Assembly (NCBI RefSeq): GCF_902506325.1
Contig: NZ_LR732328.1
Coordinates: 1,237,071 to 1,301,070, forward strand
Length of the DNA stretch: 64,000 nucleotides
From: Limnobacter sp. 130
Lineage (GTDB): Bacteria; Pseudomonadota; Gammaproteobacteria; Burkholderiales; Burkholderiaceae_B
Direction of reading: 5' to 3'
The position numbers and the translations under genes were made by a program. Shown piece after piece: positions 45,663-55,086 of the stretch. The number at the start of each line of letters is the position of its first letter. Positions within the stretch are counted from its first letter, which is position 1. The notes below the pieces were generated by a model. The model was given only the letters and a program-made list of their open reading frames with translations, searched no databases and was not told the origin of the DNA.

Positions 45663-47051
45663 ATGACCCAGCCCGATCAAACCGTACCCCTGCGACACGT
45701 ATCGGGCTTCAAACAGTGTTTATTAATGGCCTTGCTGGGTTTGGTGTTTGCGGGCCACGCGGCGTGGGGGCAAACAGCAGCCCCCCAAAATCTGCTCAAG
45801 TTATACAACCTGGCCAAGCAAAATGACCCCACCTTTCAGGCAGCGGCCTCGCAATTGCGGGCCGACCTTGAAACTGAAAACCAGGCTTTTTCAGCCTTGC
45901 TGCCCAACATTAATTTTGGGGCACGCATTGAAAAACAGGACAACACCTACGATGCATTCGGCATGTCGATCGAAGCAAGCCGCAATCCCGGCACTTACAG
46001 CCTGGTACTGAATCAAGCCCTGTTTCGCCCCCAAGCCTGGGAAACTTACAAACAAAGCCAGTTGAGCGGAGAAGTCGCCAAACTGCAGTTTCAACAAGCC
46101 GAGCAAGAACTGGTTTTGCGACTGACACGCGCCTACTTTGATTTACTGACAGCGCAAAACGACCTGTCCAGTATTCGCGATCAGAAAGCAGCCATTGCCG
46201 AGCAACTGGCACTGGCCAAAGCCAATTTTGAAGTGGGCAGCGCCACTGTCACCGACCAGCAAGAAGCCCAAGCCCGGTTCGATCTGGCTGTGGCCCAAGA
46301 ACTGGCCGCAGAAAACCAATTGGCGCAGCGCAAACTGCAACTGGAAACAATTGTGGGCATGCCGGTAGACAAGCTGGCCACACTTGCCCCATCAACCCAA
46401 CTAAGCGCCCCATCTCCGAACACAACCGAGGCCTGGGCTGAACAGTCCCGAAACAACAACCTGATCGCGCAGCAGGCGCGACTTGCCAAACTGATCGCCA
46501 AAGGCGAAAGCAACAAAGCCAAATATGGCCACTTGCCCACCTTGGACCTGACGGCGCAAATGGTTGAAACCGAGCAGCAAATTTTTGACGGCAACACGGG
46601 GCGACCTTTTGACTTGGGCGTTGACAGCACCACCATTGGCTTGGTCATGAACATACCGATTTTTAGTGGGGGCGGCACCCAAAGCCAGGTGCGCCAGCAG
46701 GCAGCCCTGCTGGAAAAAGCAATGAACAATGTAGAACTGGCGAGCCGGAATGCCACACAGGCTGCGAAATCGGCTTTTCTGGGGGTACAAACCAGCTTGG
46801 CCCAGGTCAAGGCATTGGAAACAGCGCTGGCCTCGAGTGAACTGGCCCTGAAATCGAATAAAACCGCCTATGAGGTGGGAGTCCGGATCAATGTCGATGT
46901 ATTAAATGCCCAGCAACAATTCAATGCCACTCAACGTGACCTGTCCAAAGCCAAGTACGCCAGCTTGATCAATATGTTGGAACTTCAGGCCGTGGCCGGG
47001 CAATTAAACGCGGAATCGGTTCAGCAGATCAATCAGCTTTTGATTCAATAG
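45663..47051 (+). CDS. tolC: TolC family outer membrane channel
   Basis: 462 residues. A hydrophobic signal segment (CLLMALLGLVFAGHAAWG) ends near residue 36. Two repeats of the efflux-protein domain follow; typical words are LPNINFGARIE, LTRAYFDLLTAQNDL, ANFEVGSATVTDQQEAQARF, and in the second repeat YEVGVRINVDVLNAQQQF. It forms the trimeric exit duct for multidrug pumps and type I secretion. The end overlaps waaA by seven bases, tail to tail. Confidence 0.95.
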   Translation: MTQPDQTVPLRHVSGFKQCLLMALLGLVFAGHAAWGQTAAPQNLLKLYNLAKQNDPTFQAAASQLRADLETENQAFSALLPNINFGARIEKQDNTYDAFGMSIEASRNPGTYSLVLNQALFRPQAWETYKQSQLSGEVAKLQFQQAEQELVLRLTRAYFDLLTAQNDLSSIRDQKAAIAEQLALAKANFEVGSATVTDQQEAQARFDLAVAQELAAENQLAQRKLQLETIVGMPVDKLATLAPSTQLSAPSPNTTEAWAEQSRNNNLIAQQARLAKLIAKGESNKAKYGHLPTLDLTAQMVETEQQIFDGNTGRPFDLGVDSTTIGLVMNIPIFSGGGTQSQVRQQAALLEKAMNNVELASRNATQAAKSAFLGVQTSLAQVKALETALASSELALKSNKTAYEVGVRINVDVLNAQQQFNATQRDLSKAKYASLINMLELQAVAGQLNAESVQQINQLLIQ

Positions 47052-48376
47052 CGGCCCTGGTTCAGTACATCGAAGCTGCGCTGGGTTGCGCCACGATGCC
47101 CCCGAGCATAGGCAAAGGCGGCTTTCTTGGCCTCGTCATTGCCCCGAAAACCACTCAGGTAAAACTCACATGCCGCCAGCAAATGCTCAAATCGGCGAGC
47201 CGCACTCGCGGCCAATGCATCGTCTGCAGCCTTGGCAAAATTGAATGTATTGGGCCCCATCCACACGGGGCAACCGTAGGCGCAGGCTTCAATCAGGTTT
47301 TGCCCACCAAAAGGCAACCAGGAGCCGCCCAGCAAAGCCAGATCAGCCACGCTGTAATACGCAGGCATTTCACCCATGGAATCGCCCAACACCAGCCGCG
47401 CCTGGCCAAACCCCGCCAGTGCAATATTGCTGCCCGCATTGAACGAGGCACTTCTGCGCACTGGGCGCGCAACACCCATTCGTGTCGCGGCCTCGGCCAT
47501 TAAAGCAAACACTTCATCAAAGCGCTGGGGGTGGCGCGGCACAATCCACACACTGGCTTTGGGCATGCGCTTGAAAAACTGACATCGGTTTAAGGCGTCC
47601 AGGAGCAAGGCCTCTTCACCTTCCCGGCTACTGGCAAACAACACCACTTGCTCGGCCTGGGTTGCCTCTCGCCAAACACGCCCCATTGTGACCAGCTCGG
47701 GTTTTAGGGCCACATCAAACTTCAGGTTGCCACACACCGCGTTCACAGGTCGACCAAGGTTCTGAAAAACATTGGCGTCAGCCTGGGTTTGGGCAATCAA
47801 GGTGCCAAGGCTTTGCAACACGGGTTTACTGATCGCGCCAAATTGAGCCAATCGCTTGCCGGTGGTGGGCGAAACACGTGCATTGAGCAAGGCGGTGTGA
47901 ACCCTCTCCTTGGCAGCGCCCAAGAGTAAATTGGGCCAAAGCTCGGTTTCAACCACCCAAAGTGCATGCGCCTGCACCTGCTTTAATGTGCGGGTAACCA
48001 AGTAGGGTAAATCGTAGGGCAAGTAAAAAAACCGAACATTGTTCAATGCGGAATACAGCTGCTGACAAGTGGCCAAACCGGTGGGTGTGGTGCAAGAAAC
48101 AGCCCATTCGTGCTGCGGATAAACCTTGGCCCAATGCTGGACCAAGGGGGACACGGCATGGGCTTCGCCCACCGACACGGCATGCACCCAAATCCGCTTT
48201 TGCCCAGCGGGCACAGGCTTGAATTCAGGCAGGCGCGCCAAAAAACGCTGGCCCCACGCTTGCCTGTATTCGGGCTGCCGAATGCCGCGTTTGAGCAAAT
48301 ACAAAGCCAAAACTGGCTGAAGCAAAAAAAGAATCAGGCTGTAAAACCACAAAAAGATGCGAGCAGACACACTCAA
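47045..48376 (-). CDS. waaA: 3-deoxy-D-manno-octulosonic acid (Kdo) transferase
   Basis: 443-residue GT30 enzyme anchored by an N-terminal helix (FLWFYSLILFLLQPVLALYL). IWVHAVSVGEAHAVSPLV holds the catalytic Glu; VVETELWPNLL, ASSREGEE and LLGGSWLPFGGQNLIEACAYG are conserved. It transfers Kdo to lipid A precursor, the first step of core assembly. It is coupled to waaC by an ATGA overlap. Confidence 0.97.
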   Translation of the reverse strand: MSVSARIFLWFYSLILFLLQPVLALYLLKRGIRQPEYRQAWGQRFLARLPEFKPVPAGQKRIWVHAVSVGEAHAVSPLVQHWAKVYPQHEWAVSCTTPTGLATCQQLYSALNNVRFFYLPYDLPYLVTRTLKQVQAHALWVVETELWPNLLLGAAKERVHTALLNARVSPTTGKRLAQFGAISKPVLQSLGTLIAQTQADANVFQNLGRPVNAVCGNLKFDVALKPELVTMGRVWREATQAEQVVLFASSREGEEALLLDALNRCQFFKRMPKASVWIVPRHPQRFDEVFALMAEAATRMGVARPVRRSASFNAGSNIALAGFGQARLVLGDSMGEMPAYYSVADLALLGGSWLPFGGQNLIEACAYGCPVWMGPNTFNFAKAADDALAASAARRFEHLLAACEFYLSGFRGNDEAKKAAFAYARGHRGATQRSFDVLNQGRY

Positions 48377-49338
48377 AGTTTATTTCCCCGTAGCAAACGC
48401 GTTGCCGCTTCAAACACTTCGCCTACCGCTGGTTCTCGCCCCACATCGCCCAAACTGATGGCATGCGGGTTAAACCGTGGCGCGAATCGCCAGGCCGGCG
48501 TGGCAAAAAACAAAGCGACCATGGGTAAATAATGCGCGGCAGCCAAATGCGTTATACCGGTATCCACACCAATAACCAGGCCAGCCTTTTCAAGGCGCAC
48601 GCGTAACTCGCCCAAAGCCAAGCGGGGCATGACCTCGACCCGGAAAATGCCAGCGGCTATTTTTTCCGCCTGCTGGTGCTCGGTATCGCTGCCCCAAGGC
48701 AGTTTGACCGCATAACCAAGATCAGAGAAACGATGTGCCAACTCACGCCATTTGACGATTGGCCATTTTTTTTCGTCGCGAGCGGTGGCATGTAAAAACC
48801 AGATTTCAGCACCGCGGGGAACGGCAGGAAGCACTTTTTGCGGAGCAATGTCATAGAAAACTGGTTTGCCAAGCAAACGATAACCCAACAGCCCGGCCGC
48901 CAACTCCCGCAGACGCTCGACTGCATGCGCTTGCGGATCCCACCCTGCCCGCTTCGCGTAGAAGAGGCAAGCCAGACTTTCCTTGGCATAGGAAAAACCA
49001 GGACCCATCAGGGTGCCCTTCGCGGCCCGGGCCAAGACTGCGCTTTTGATCAAACCCTGTAGGTCAATGATCGCGTCGTATTGCCTGTCTGCCAAACGGC
49101 CCCTTAGTAACTTCCATTGCTGCCAGGTGTAACGAATTCCCTGTTTGCGCCACTTGCGCAAATTAACCGGAACTACCTCGTGAACATGGCGACTGCCGCG
49201 CACCAGGTCAGCAAATGGCTCTTCGACCATCCAGTCGATCTGGACAGCAGGGTCGTGGGCGTGAATGTCATTCAAAACCGGCAAGGCATGAATGACATCT
49301 CCCATGGAAGTGGTCTTAACAATTAAGATACGCTTCAT
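48373..49338 (-). CDS. waaC: ADP-heptose:LPS heptosyltransferase I
   Basis: 321-residue GT9 enzyme that puts the first heptose on Kdo. It starts MKRILIVKTTSMGDVIHALP, the WaaC signature; IGVDTGITHLAAAHYLPMVALFF is the donor loop. It precedes waaA with an overlap of four bases, so heptosyltransferase I and the Kdo transferase are produced together. Confidence 0.97.
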   Translation of the reverse strand: MKRILIVKTTSMGDVIHALPVLNDIHAHDPAVQIDWMVEEPFADLVRGSRHVHEVVPVNLRKWRKQGIRYTWQQWKLLRGRLADRQYDAIIDLQGLIKSAVLARAAKGTLMGPGFSYAKESLACLFYAKRAGWDPQAHAVERLRELAAGLLGYRLLGKPVFYDIAPQKVLPAVPRGAEIWFLHATARDEKKWPIVKWRELAHRFSDLGYAVKLPWGSDTEHQQAEKIAAGIFRVEVMPRLALGELRVRLEKAGLVIGVDTGITHLAAAHYLPMVALFFATPAWRFAPRFNPHAISLGDVGREPAVGEVFEAATRLLRGNKL

Positions 49339-49424
49339 CTAGCGCTTAGGTTGATCGCAACCGCATCATTGTAAGCGGCAAGCGAGCAACCATTCCGAAT
49401 CCGCTCAGCCAAGGAACGATAAAT

Positions 49425-50231
49425 TTGAACACAGCAGCCAACAACCGCATTGCATTGTCCGCCGTGCTGATCACATTGAATGCGGGCAAACAGATTGCCG
49501 CTGCCCTGGAGAGCCTGCAATTTTGCGCCGACCTTGTGGTGGTTGACTCCAACAGCAGCGACGACACAGTTGAAATCGCCCAGAAATTCGGCGCCCGGGT
49601 TGTGCAGCAAGACTGGCTCGGCTTTGGTCCACAAAAACAATTCGCGGTAGCCCAAGCCACCCACGACTGGGTGCTCTGCCTGGACGCAGACGAACGCGTG
49701 ACGCCCGAACTGGAGCGCAGCATTCGTGCGTTGATTCAGCAAGCTGAACATGGTCTGTTGCCAGCAGATGTTGCCGGTTTTGACATGCCACGTTGCAACT
49801 TTTTTCTGGGCCGATACCTGCGCCATGGTGAAGGTTATCCCGACTACTCACGCAGACTGTTCAATCGACGTGATGCGAACTGGAGCGATGACGCAGTGCA
49901 TGAAAAGGTAGAAAGTGCCTTGACCAACGTTCGCTTTGAAAAACTGGAAGGTGATTTGTTGCATGAATCAGCGGAAAGCCTTGAAAGCTATTTGACTAAA
50001 CAAAACCGCTACACGAGCATTCAGGCACACGCCTTGGCGACAAGGGGCAAGTGGCCAGGCCTTGGCAAGCTGGTGTTGTCACCCGTGGTGCGCTTTATCA
50101 AGTTTTACCTGGTCCGCAAAGGCTTTCTGGATGGTTGGCCTGGCTTGGTACACATCGCGATTGGGTGCTTTAACAGCTTTATGAAATACGCGAAAACACG
50201 CGAGTTGATGCAGCAGAAACGCGAGCGCTGA
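49425..50231 (+). CDS. family 2 glycosyltransferase (WaaE/LgtF-like)
   Basis: 268 residues. GT2 features: LSAVLITLNAGKQIAAALES, then VVVDSNSSDDTVEIA, QDWLGFGPQKQFAVAQATHD and WVLCLDADERVTPEL, with the DAD/DxD metal site. This profile matches LPS core beta-1,4-glucosyltransferases such as WaaE/LgtF acting on heptose I. The start is TTG at 49425, with AAGGA upstream; no ATG is available before the conserved N-terminus. Divergent from waaC. Confidence 0.88.
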   Translation: MNTAANNRIALSAVLITLNAGKQIAAALESLQFCADLVVVDSNSSDDTVEIAQKFGARVVQQDWLGFGPQKQFAVAQATHDWVLCLDADERVTPELERSIRALIQQAEHGLLPADVAGFDMPRCNFFLGRYLRHGEGYPDYSRRLFNRRDANWSDDAVHEKVESALTNVRFEKLEGDLLHESAESLESYLTKQNRYTSIQAHALATRGKWPGLGKLVLSPVVRFIKFYLVRKGFLDGWPGLVHIAIGCFNSFMKYAKTRELMQQKRER

Positions 50232-50288
50232 CCAGCACAGTTCCGCACTGCTGCCAGAGCACCAGCCCCGGCAGCATAAGACGCTGGA

Positions 50289-51017
50289 TCAGTGACCCAG
50301 AATTTTTGAGAGGAACAACTGCGCGCGTTCAGAGCGCGGAGTACCAAAGAAATCTTCCTTGGTGCAGTCTTCCACGATATTGCCTTGATCCATGAAAATA
50401 ACCCGGTCTGCCACCTTGCGTGCAAAGCCCATTTCATGGGTTACGCACATCATGGTCATGCCTTCATGGGCCAACTCCACCATCACATCCAGCACTTCAT
50501 TCACCATTTCTGGATCCAGCGCCGAGGTGGGCTCATCGAACAACATGCAAATTGGGTCCATGGACAGGGCACGTGCAATCGCTACACGTTGCTGCTGACC
50601 CCCAGACAGTTGACCGGGAAACTTCTCTGCCTGGGCCTTCAAGCCCACGCGATCCAACAAACCCAGGCCTTTGGCTGTGGCTTCTTCCTTGGAGCGACCC
50701 AGCACCTTGATTTGCGCGAGGGTCAGGTTCTCGGTAATGGTCAGGTGCGGAAACAACTCAAAGTTCTGGAACACCATACCCACACGTGAACGCAACTTGG
50801 GCAGATCTGTGCCTTTGGCCCCCACGGAAATTCCGTCTACGGTGATAGTGCCTTCTTGAAAAGGCTCCAGCATGTTCACGGTTTTAATCAAGGTTGATTT
50901 GCCAGAACCCGATGGGCCACACACCACCACCACTTCCCCTTTTTTTACTGAGGTTGTGCAATTGGTGAGCACCTTGAAACTGCCGTACCACTTACTTACT
51001 TTATTAATTTCAATCAC
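50289..51017 (-). CDS. gltL: glutamate/aspartate ABC transporter ATP-binding protein
   Basis: 242-residue ATPase. Walker A is GPSGSGKST (about 34-42), signature [15 protein letters not shown], Walker [16 protein letters not shown], switch His in [12 protein letters not shown] start at 51017 with AGGAG six bases before. It is the last gene of gltIJKL and powers uptake of acidic amino acids. Confidence 0.94.
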   Translation of the reverse strand: MIEINKVSKWYGSFKVLTNCTTSVKKGEVVVVCGPSGSGKSTLIKTVNMLEPFQEGTITVDGISVGAKGTDLPKLRSRVGMVFQNFELFPHLTITENLTLAQIKVLGRSKEEATAKGLGLLDRVGLKAQAEKFPGQLSGGQQQRVAIARALSMDPICMLFDEPTSALDPEMVNEVLDVMVELAHEGMTMMCVTHEMGFARKVADRVIFMDQGNIVEDCTKEDFFGTPRSERAQLFLSKILGH

Positions 51018-51029
51018 AGTGCTCTCCTG

Positions 51030-51716
51030 CTATCGAATGATTTGAGTTTTTTTCTGAAGCGCCTTCACCAGCATGGACATGCTGAAACAGATCGCCAGAT
51101 AGACCAAGGCCACGAATGTGTACATTTCAACCAAGGCGCTGTCGCGCTGTGCAATTTTCGACGCGGCCCCCAGGAAGTCAGTTACAGACAGCACATACAC
51201 CAATGAAGTGTCTTGGAACAAAATAATGGTTTGAGTCAACAACACGGGAAGCATGTTGCGGAAAGCCTGCGGCAATACAATTTTCGCCATGGTCAAACGG
51301 TAATTCAGGCCCAGCGCCTGTGCTGCTGCAACTTGCCCTTTCGGAATACTTTGAATACCCGCCCGCATAATCTCGCAGAAAAAAGCTGCTTCAAACATGA
51401 TGAAAGTGATGTAGGCCGACCGGTCCGGACCAACTTGTGGCGGACGCTCGTACCCCATGATCGATTGCAAAACAATGGGTACCAGAAAGTAGAACCAGAA
51501 AATGACCAGAATCAATGGAATGGAACGCATCAGGTTCACGTAACCCGCTGCGATCATCGCCAATGGTTTGATGCCAGACAAACGCGCCAAAGCCAAAAGC
51601 GTGCCAAAAAAGATGCCACCCAAACAGGCCACCACGGTAAGCTGCACCGTGTAGCCAAGGCCTTGCATCAGATAGGGTAGCGACGTGCTGATTGCACTGA
51701 AGTCGAAGTCGTTCAT
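51030..51716 (-). CDS. gltK: glutamate/aspartate ABC transporter permease
   Basis: 228-residue permease with about five membrane helices. The cytoplasmic EAA-type loop is AAQALGLNYRLTMAKIVLPQ followed by AFRNMLPVL. The start overlaps the stop of gltJ by one base (TAATG). Forms the heteromeric channel with GltJ. Confidence 0.94.
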   Translation of the reverse strand: MNDFDFSAISTSLPYLMQGLGYTVQLTVVACLGGIFFGTLLALARLSGIKPLAMIAAGYVNLMRSIPLILVIFWFYFLVPIVLQSIMGYERPPQVGPDRSAYITFIMFEAAFFCEIMRAGIQSIPKGQVAAAQALGLNYRLTMAKIVLPQAFRNMLPVLLTQTIILFQDTSLVYVLSVTDFLGAASKIAQRDSALVEMYTFVALVYLAICFSMSMLVKALQKKTQIIR

Positions 51717-52456
51717 TATTTACCCCCCGTGATGTAACCGGGCACCGCAGTTCGGCGCTCGACCATTGCCATCACCCTGTTCACGGACATTGCTACGATC
51801 ACATACAACACCGTAGCGGCAATGTAGGCCTCGAAGAATGCAAAGGTGACTTCGCCCATTTCCCGGGTTCTGAAGGTGAGTTCGGTCAAACCGATTGTCA
51901 GTGCCACCGAGGAGTTCTTGATCAGGTTCATCGCCTCGGATGTCATTGGCGGCACAATGATTCGATACGCCATGGGCAACAACACAAAACGATATGTTTG
52001 GCCTTCGGTCAAACCCAGGGCATAACCTGCAGCCCGTTGCCCGCGCGACAGCGACAAAATACCCGACTTGACCTGCTCAGCCACCCGCGAAGCGGTAAAC
52101 AAACCGAGACAAACCACGGATGCCAAGAATTGTACGAAAGTGGGGTCTTGCTCAATCGACCATTCTTTCAGGGCCGGGATGAATTCTGGCACCACGAAAT
52201 ACCAGAGAAAAAATTGAACAATCAGTGGGATGTTGCGGAAAATCTCCACGTATGTGTTGCCCAGAAAAGCCAATGGCTTACTGGAGGCAGTGCGCAACAC
52301 ACCCATCAAAGAACCCACAGTGAAGGCAATGACGCCCGCAACTGCGGATGTGGCAAGGGTCCACAGCAGGCCGGAAAACAGCATTTCCCACCAAACCAGG
52401 GTTTCACCTTCCACGATCGGCTGAAAAAACAACAGCCAATTCAGGTCGCTATTCAT
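51716..52456 (-). CDS. gltJ: glutamate/aspartate ABC transporter permease
   Basis: 246 residues. Start MNSDLNWLLFFQP is supported by GGGAG eight bases upstream; an ATG 11 codons before is within the gap and has no site. Membrane helices frame the loop RAAGYALGLTEGQTYRFVLL (EAA motif) with PMAYRIIVPPM. It is separated from gltI by an attenuating hairpin. Confidence 0.94.
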   Translation of the reverse strand: MNSDLNWLLFFQPIVEGETLVWWEMLFSGLLWTLATSAVAGVIAFTVGSLMGVLRTASSKPLAFLGNTYVEIFRNIPLIVQFFLWYFVVPEFIPALKEWSIEQDPTFVQFLASVVCLGLFTASRVAEQVKSGILSLSRGQRAAGYALGLTEGQTYRFVLLPMAYRIIVPPMTSEAMNLIKNSSVALTIGLTELTFRTREMGEVTFAFFEAYIAATVLYVIVAMSVNRVMAMVERRTAVPGYITGGK

Positions 52457-52491
52457 TTTGGATACTCCCGAGTCAATATTCTCGGCCAATA

Positions 52492-52534
52492 TAAGTAAAA
52501 GGCCGGCTCACGTTTGAAACGCTCAGCCGGCCCG
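52492..52534 (-). terminator. attenuating hairpin between gltI and gltJ
   Basis: GGCCGGCT at 52501-52508 pairs with AGCCGGCC at 52525-52532, extended inside by CGTTT/AAACG. On the minus strand TTTTACTT follows directly. This is likely a partial terminator that keeps the binding protein mRNA in excess over the membrane genes. Confidence 0.75.
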
Positions 52535-52551
52535 TGACTAACTAGGGCAGA

Positions 52552-53451
52552 TTATTTAACGCCTTTGTCGTTTGGATTCGCGAATGCTTCCTTCAACAAG
52601 GAAGACATCGGGAAATTCAGGTTCACGTTTTTCGGAGGAATGGGATTCATGAACCACTTGGTATACAGCTTTTCAGCCTCACCAGACTTGATCATGCCGT
52701 TCACGGACTCATCGAGCAAAGCCTTGAACTGTGGATCATCCTTGCGCAGCATGATGCCGTAAGGCTCTGTACGCAGAATTTCCGGCAGGAACATGAAGTC
52801 GTCAGGATTCTTGCTTTGAGCAACCAGACCGGCAATCAGAATGTCGTCCATCACGAACGCTTTGGCGCGATCGTTGGCCACCAACAAGAAGCTTTCAGCA
52901 TGATCTTTGCCGTAAATTTCTTTGAAGTTGATGTTTGCACCCTTCTCGTTTTGCTTGATCAGCTGAACGGAAGTGGTACCGGAAGTTGTCGCAATGGGCT
53001 GACCATCGAGATCGGCCAGGGATTTAATACCACTGTTTTTCTTCACGACCACTTTCACGCTGGTGATGAAGGTGCTGTTTGCAAATGAAACCTGTTCCTG
53101 ACGGGCCACGGAGTTGGTGGTGGAACCACATTCCATGTCGATCGTGCCGTTTTGCAGCAAAGGAATGCGGTTTGCAGAAGTTACGGGCTGCAATTGCACA
53201 TTCAAGTTCGGCATTTTCATCTTGGCTTTGACTGCCTCGACCACGTTGTTACACATGTCCATGTGGTAGCCGATGGGCTTCTGATTGTTGTCCAGGTATG
53301 AAAACGGAACAGAGGACTCACGGTAACCAACAACAATCGTTTTGGTTTCGGAAATCTTTTTCAAAGTACCCGTGAGATCTTGGGCAACTGCGGGCTGAAC
53401 AGCGGCTACACTGGCCACGGCCAACGCTGCTGCGAGGAGATTCCTTTTCAT
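52552..53451 (-). CDS. gltI: glutamate/aspartate periplasmic binding protein
   Basis: 299 residues. The start MKRNLLAAALAVASVAAVQP has AAGGAG five bases upstream and gives a clean signal peptide ending AVAQ. The SBP family 3 fold begins LKKISETKTIVVGYRESSVPF; Arg in VTSANRIPLLQNGTIDMECG and the TTSGTTSVQLI segment bind the amino acid alpha-groups. It delivers Glu/Asp to GltJKL. aspA is immediately upstream on the same strand. Confidence 0.94.
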   Translation of the reverse strand: MKRNLLAAALAVASVAAVQPAVAQDLTGTLKKISETKTIVVGYRESSVPFSYLDNNQKPIGYHMDMCNNVVEAVKAKMKMPNLNVQLQPVTSANRIPLLQNGTIDMECGSTTNSVARQEQVSFANSTFITSVKVVVKKNSGIKSLADLDGQPIATTSGTTSVQLIKQNEKGANINFKEIYGKDHAESFLLVANDRAKAFVMDDILIAGLVAQSKNPDDFMFLPEILRTEPYGIMLRKDDPQFKALLDESVNGMIKSGEAEKLYTKWFMNPIPPKNVNLNFPMSSLLKEAFANPNDKGVK

Positions 53452-53507
53452 TTTTGCTCCTTGAATGAAAAAAATTAAGCACGAACTGTGCACACACCCT
53501 GCGCCAT

Positions 53508-53522
53508 ACGAACCAGGTTCGT
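53508..53522 (-). other. small palindrome between aspA and gltI
   Basis: ACGAACC and GGTTCGT are exact reverse complements around a single base, eight bases after the aspA stop codon. It could be part of a terminator or an operator for gltI. No T run follows. Confidence 0.35.
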
Positions 53523-53529
53523 GACGGTA

Positions 53530-54948
53530 CTAAAGTTTTATTCTCCGAGGACGGGTGAGAACCTCGGGCCTGAGTATTTCATTCAACTGCTGCTCTGACA
53601 GCAAGCCTTTTTCAAGAACAAGCTCGGAAACCTTCCGGCCGGTTTTCAATGCAGTTTTTGCAATCTCAGATGCTTGATCATAGCCTATGTAAGGGTTCAA
53701 TGAGGTGGCCAAACTGGCTGATTCCTCGACCCTTTGACGCAAAAGTGACTCATTTGCGGTAATCCCTAATACGCAATTTTTCGTGAGCGTTTTACAGGCG
53801 GCGGTTAAGTGATAAATACTCTTGAACAGACTCCATGCAATGATGGGCTCAAATGCGTTGAGTTGCAGCTGCCCTGCCTCGGCCGCCATGGTCACGGTAA
53901 CGTCGTTTCCGATCACCTCAAATGCCACTTGGTTCACCACTTCCGGGATAACCGGATTAACCTTGCCCGGCATGATGGACGAACCCGCAGCACGCGGCGG
54001 CAGGTTAATTTCGTTCAGACCCGCCTGGGGGCCTGAAGACAGCAGGCGCAAATCGTTACACATCTTGGACAACTTCACCGCCACGCGCTTGAGCACACCA
54101 GAAAGCTGGACAAATGAGCCTGTGTCCTGAGTGGCCTCGACCAGATCTGCGGCGGTAACCAGGCCCAGCTGGGTAATTTCCTCGAGGTAGTGGCGTGCAC
54201 GTGCCGCGTATTCCGGGTCGGTGTTGATGCCAGTGCCAATGGCCGTAGCACCCAGATTGATCTCGGAAATCAGGCTGGTGGCTTCGCGAAGGCGAGCCAT
54301 GTCTTCACCCAACATGACCGAGAACGTTGCGAACTCCTGACCCAGGGTCATGGGCACAGCGTCTTGCAACTGCGTGCGGCCAATTTTCAGGATTTTCCGG
54401 AATTCAAAGGCCTTTTCGCCAAATGCCTCTTTCAGTTCTTCCATGGCCACCAGCAAGCCAGAGATGGCATTGATCAAGCCAATTTTTACGGCAGTGGGGT
54501 ACACGTCGTTGGTACTTTGCGAGGCATTCACGTGCTCGATGGGGTGCACCACCTTGTAATCGCCCTTTACTCCGCCCAGTATTTCAATGGCGCGGTTGGC
54601 GATCACTTCGTTGGCATTCATGTTGGTGGAAGTGCCCGCACCGCCCTGAATAACATCCACCACAAACTGGTCGTGCAACTTGCCGGTACGAATTTCCTTG
54701 CAGGCTTGGGTAATGGCTTTGGCCAAATCAAGGGGTATGGTGTCCAGGTCGGCATTGGCCTTGGTGGCAGCCCATTTCACTGCAGCCAGTGCATTAATGA
54801 GTTCAGGCGCGTTGTAGAGGGGAAAACCGGTGATTTGATAATTGTCGAGGGCACGACTGGTGTGCACACCCCAGTAGGCTTCAGCGGGAATTTTCTTCTC
54901 TCCGAGAAGATCTTTTTCCACGCGATGCTCTGAGTGCTGCTTGACCAT
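53530..54948 (-). CDS. aspA: aspartate ammonia-lyase
   Basis: 472 residues. The fumarase superfamily signature GSSIMPGKVNPVIPEVVNQV (about 317-336) contains the catalytic serine loop; GGAGTSTNMNANEVIANRA and VHPIEHVNASQSTNDVYPTA bind substrate and include the aspartase-type residues. It converts aspartate to fumarate and ammonia. Its position before gltIJKL suggests that imported aspartate is fed to the citrate cycle. Confidence 0.95.
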   Translation of the reverse strand: MVKQHSEHRVEKDLLGEKKIPAEAYWGVHTSRALDNYQITGFPLYNAPELINALAAVKWAATKANADLDTIPLDLAKAITQACKEIRTGKLHDQFVVDVIQGGAGTSTNMNANEVIANRAIEILGGVKGDYKVVHPIEHVNASQSTNDVYPTAVKIGLINAISGLLVAMEELKEAFGEKAFEFRKILKIGRTQLQDAVPMTLGQEFATFSVMLGEDMARLREATSLISEINLGATAIGTGINTDPEYAARARHYLEEITQLGLVTAADLVEATQDTGSFVQLSGVLKRVAVKLSKMCNDLRLLSSGPQAGLNEINLPPRAAGSSIMPGKVNPVIPEVVNQVAFEVIGNDVTVTMAAEAGQLQLNAFEPIIAWSLFKSIYHLTAACKTLTKNCVLGITANESLLRQRVEESASLATSLNPYIGYDQASEIAKTALKTGRKVSELVLEKGLLSEQQLNEILRPEVLTRPRRIKL

Positions 54949-55053
54949 GCCATCCCCTAACTAATTTTGAATGTGGGCCATGCTAAATCTTTAGTGCCCC
55001 GCACTCCAATACTTAATCAGCATTAAACCATGCATTTCCCGCATATCCAAAGA

Positions 55054-55069
55054 AACCCTAATAAGGGTT
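55054..55069. promoter_or_regulatory. palindrome upstream of aspA
   Basis: AACCCT-AATA-AGGGTT is an exact dyad in the 138-base gap between the LysR gene and aspA. It is 105 bases upstream of the aspA start, a place where a LysR-type activator could bind; it may alternatively be a weak transcript end of the LysR gene. Confidence 0.4.
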
Positions 55070-55086
55070 ATCCACACTGAGGGGTA

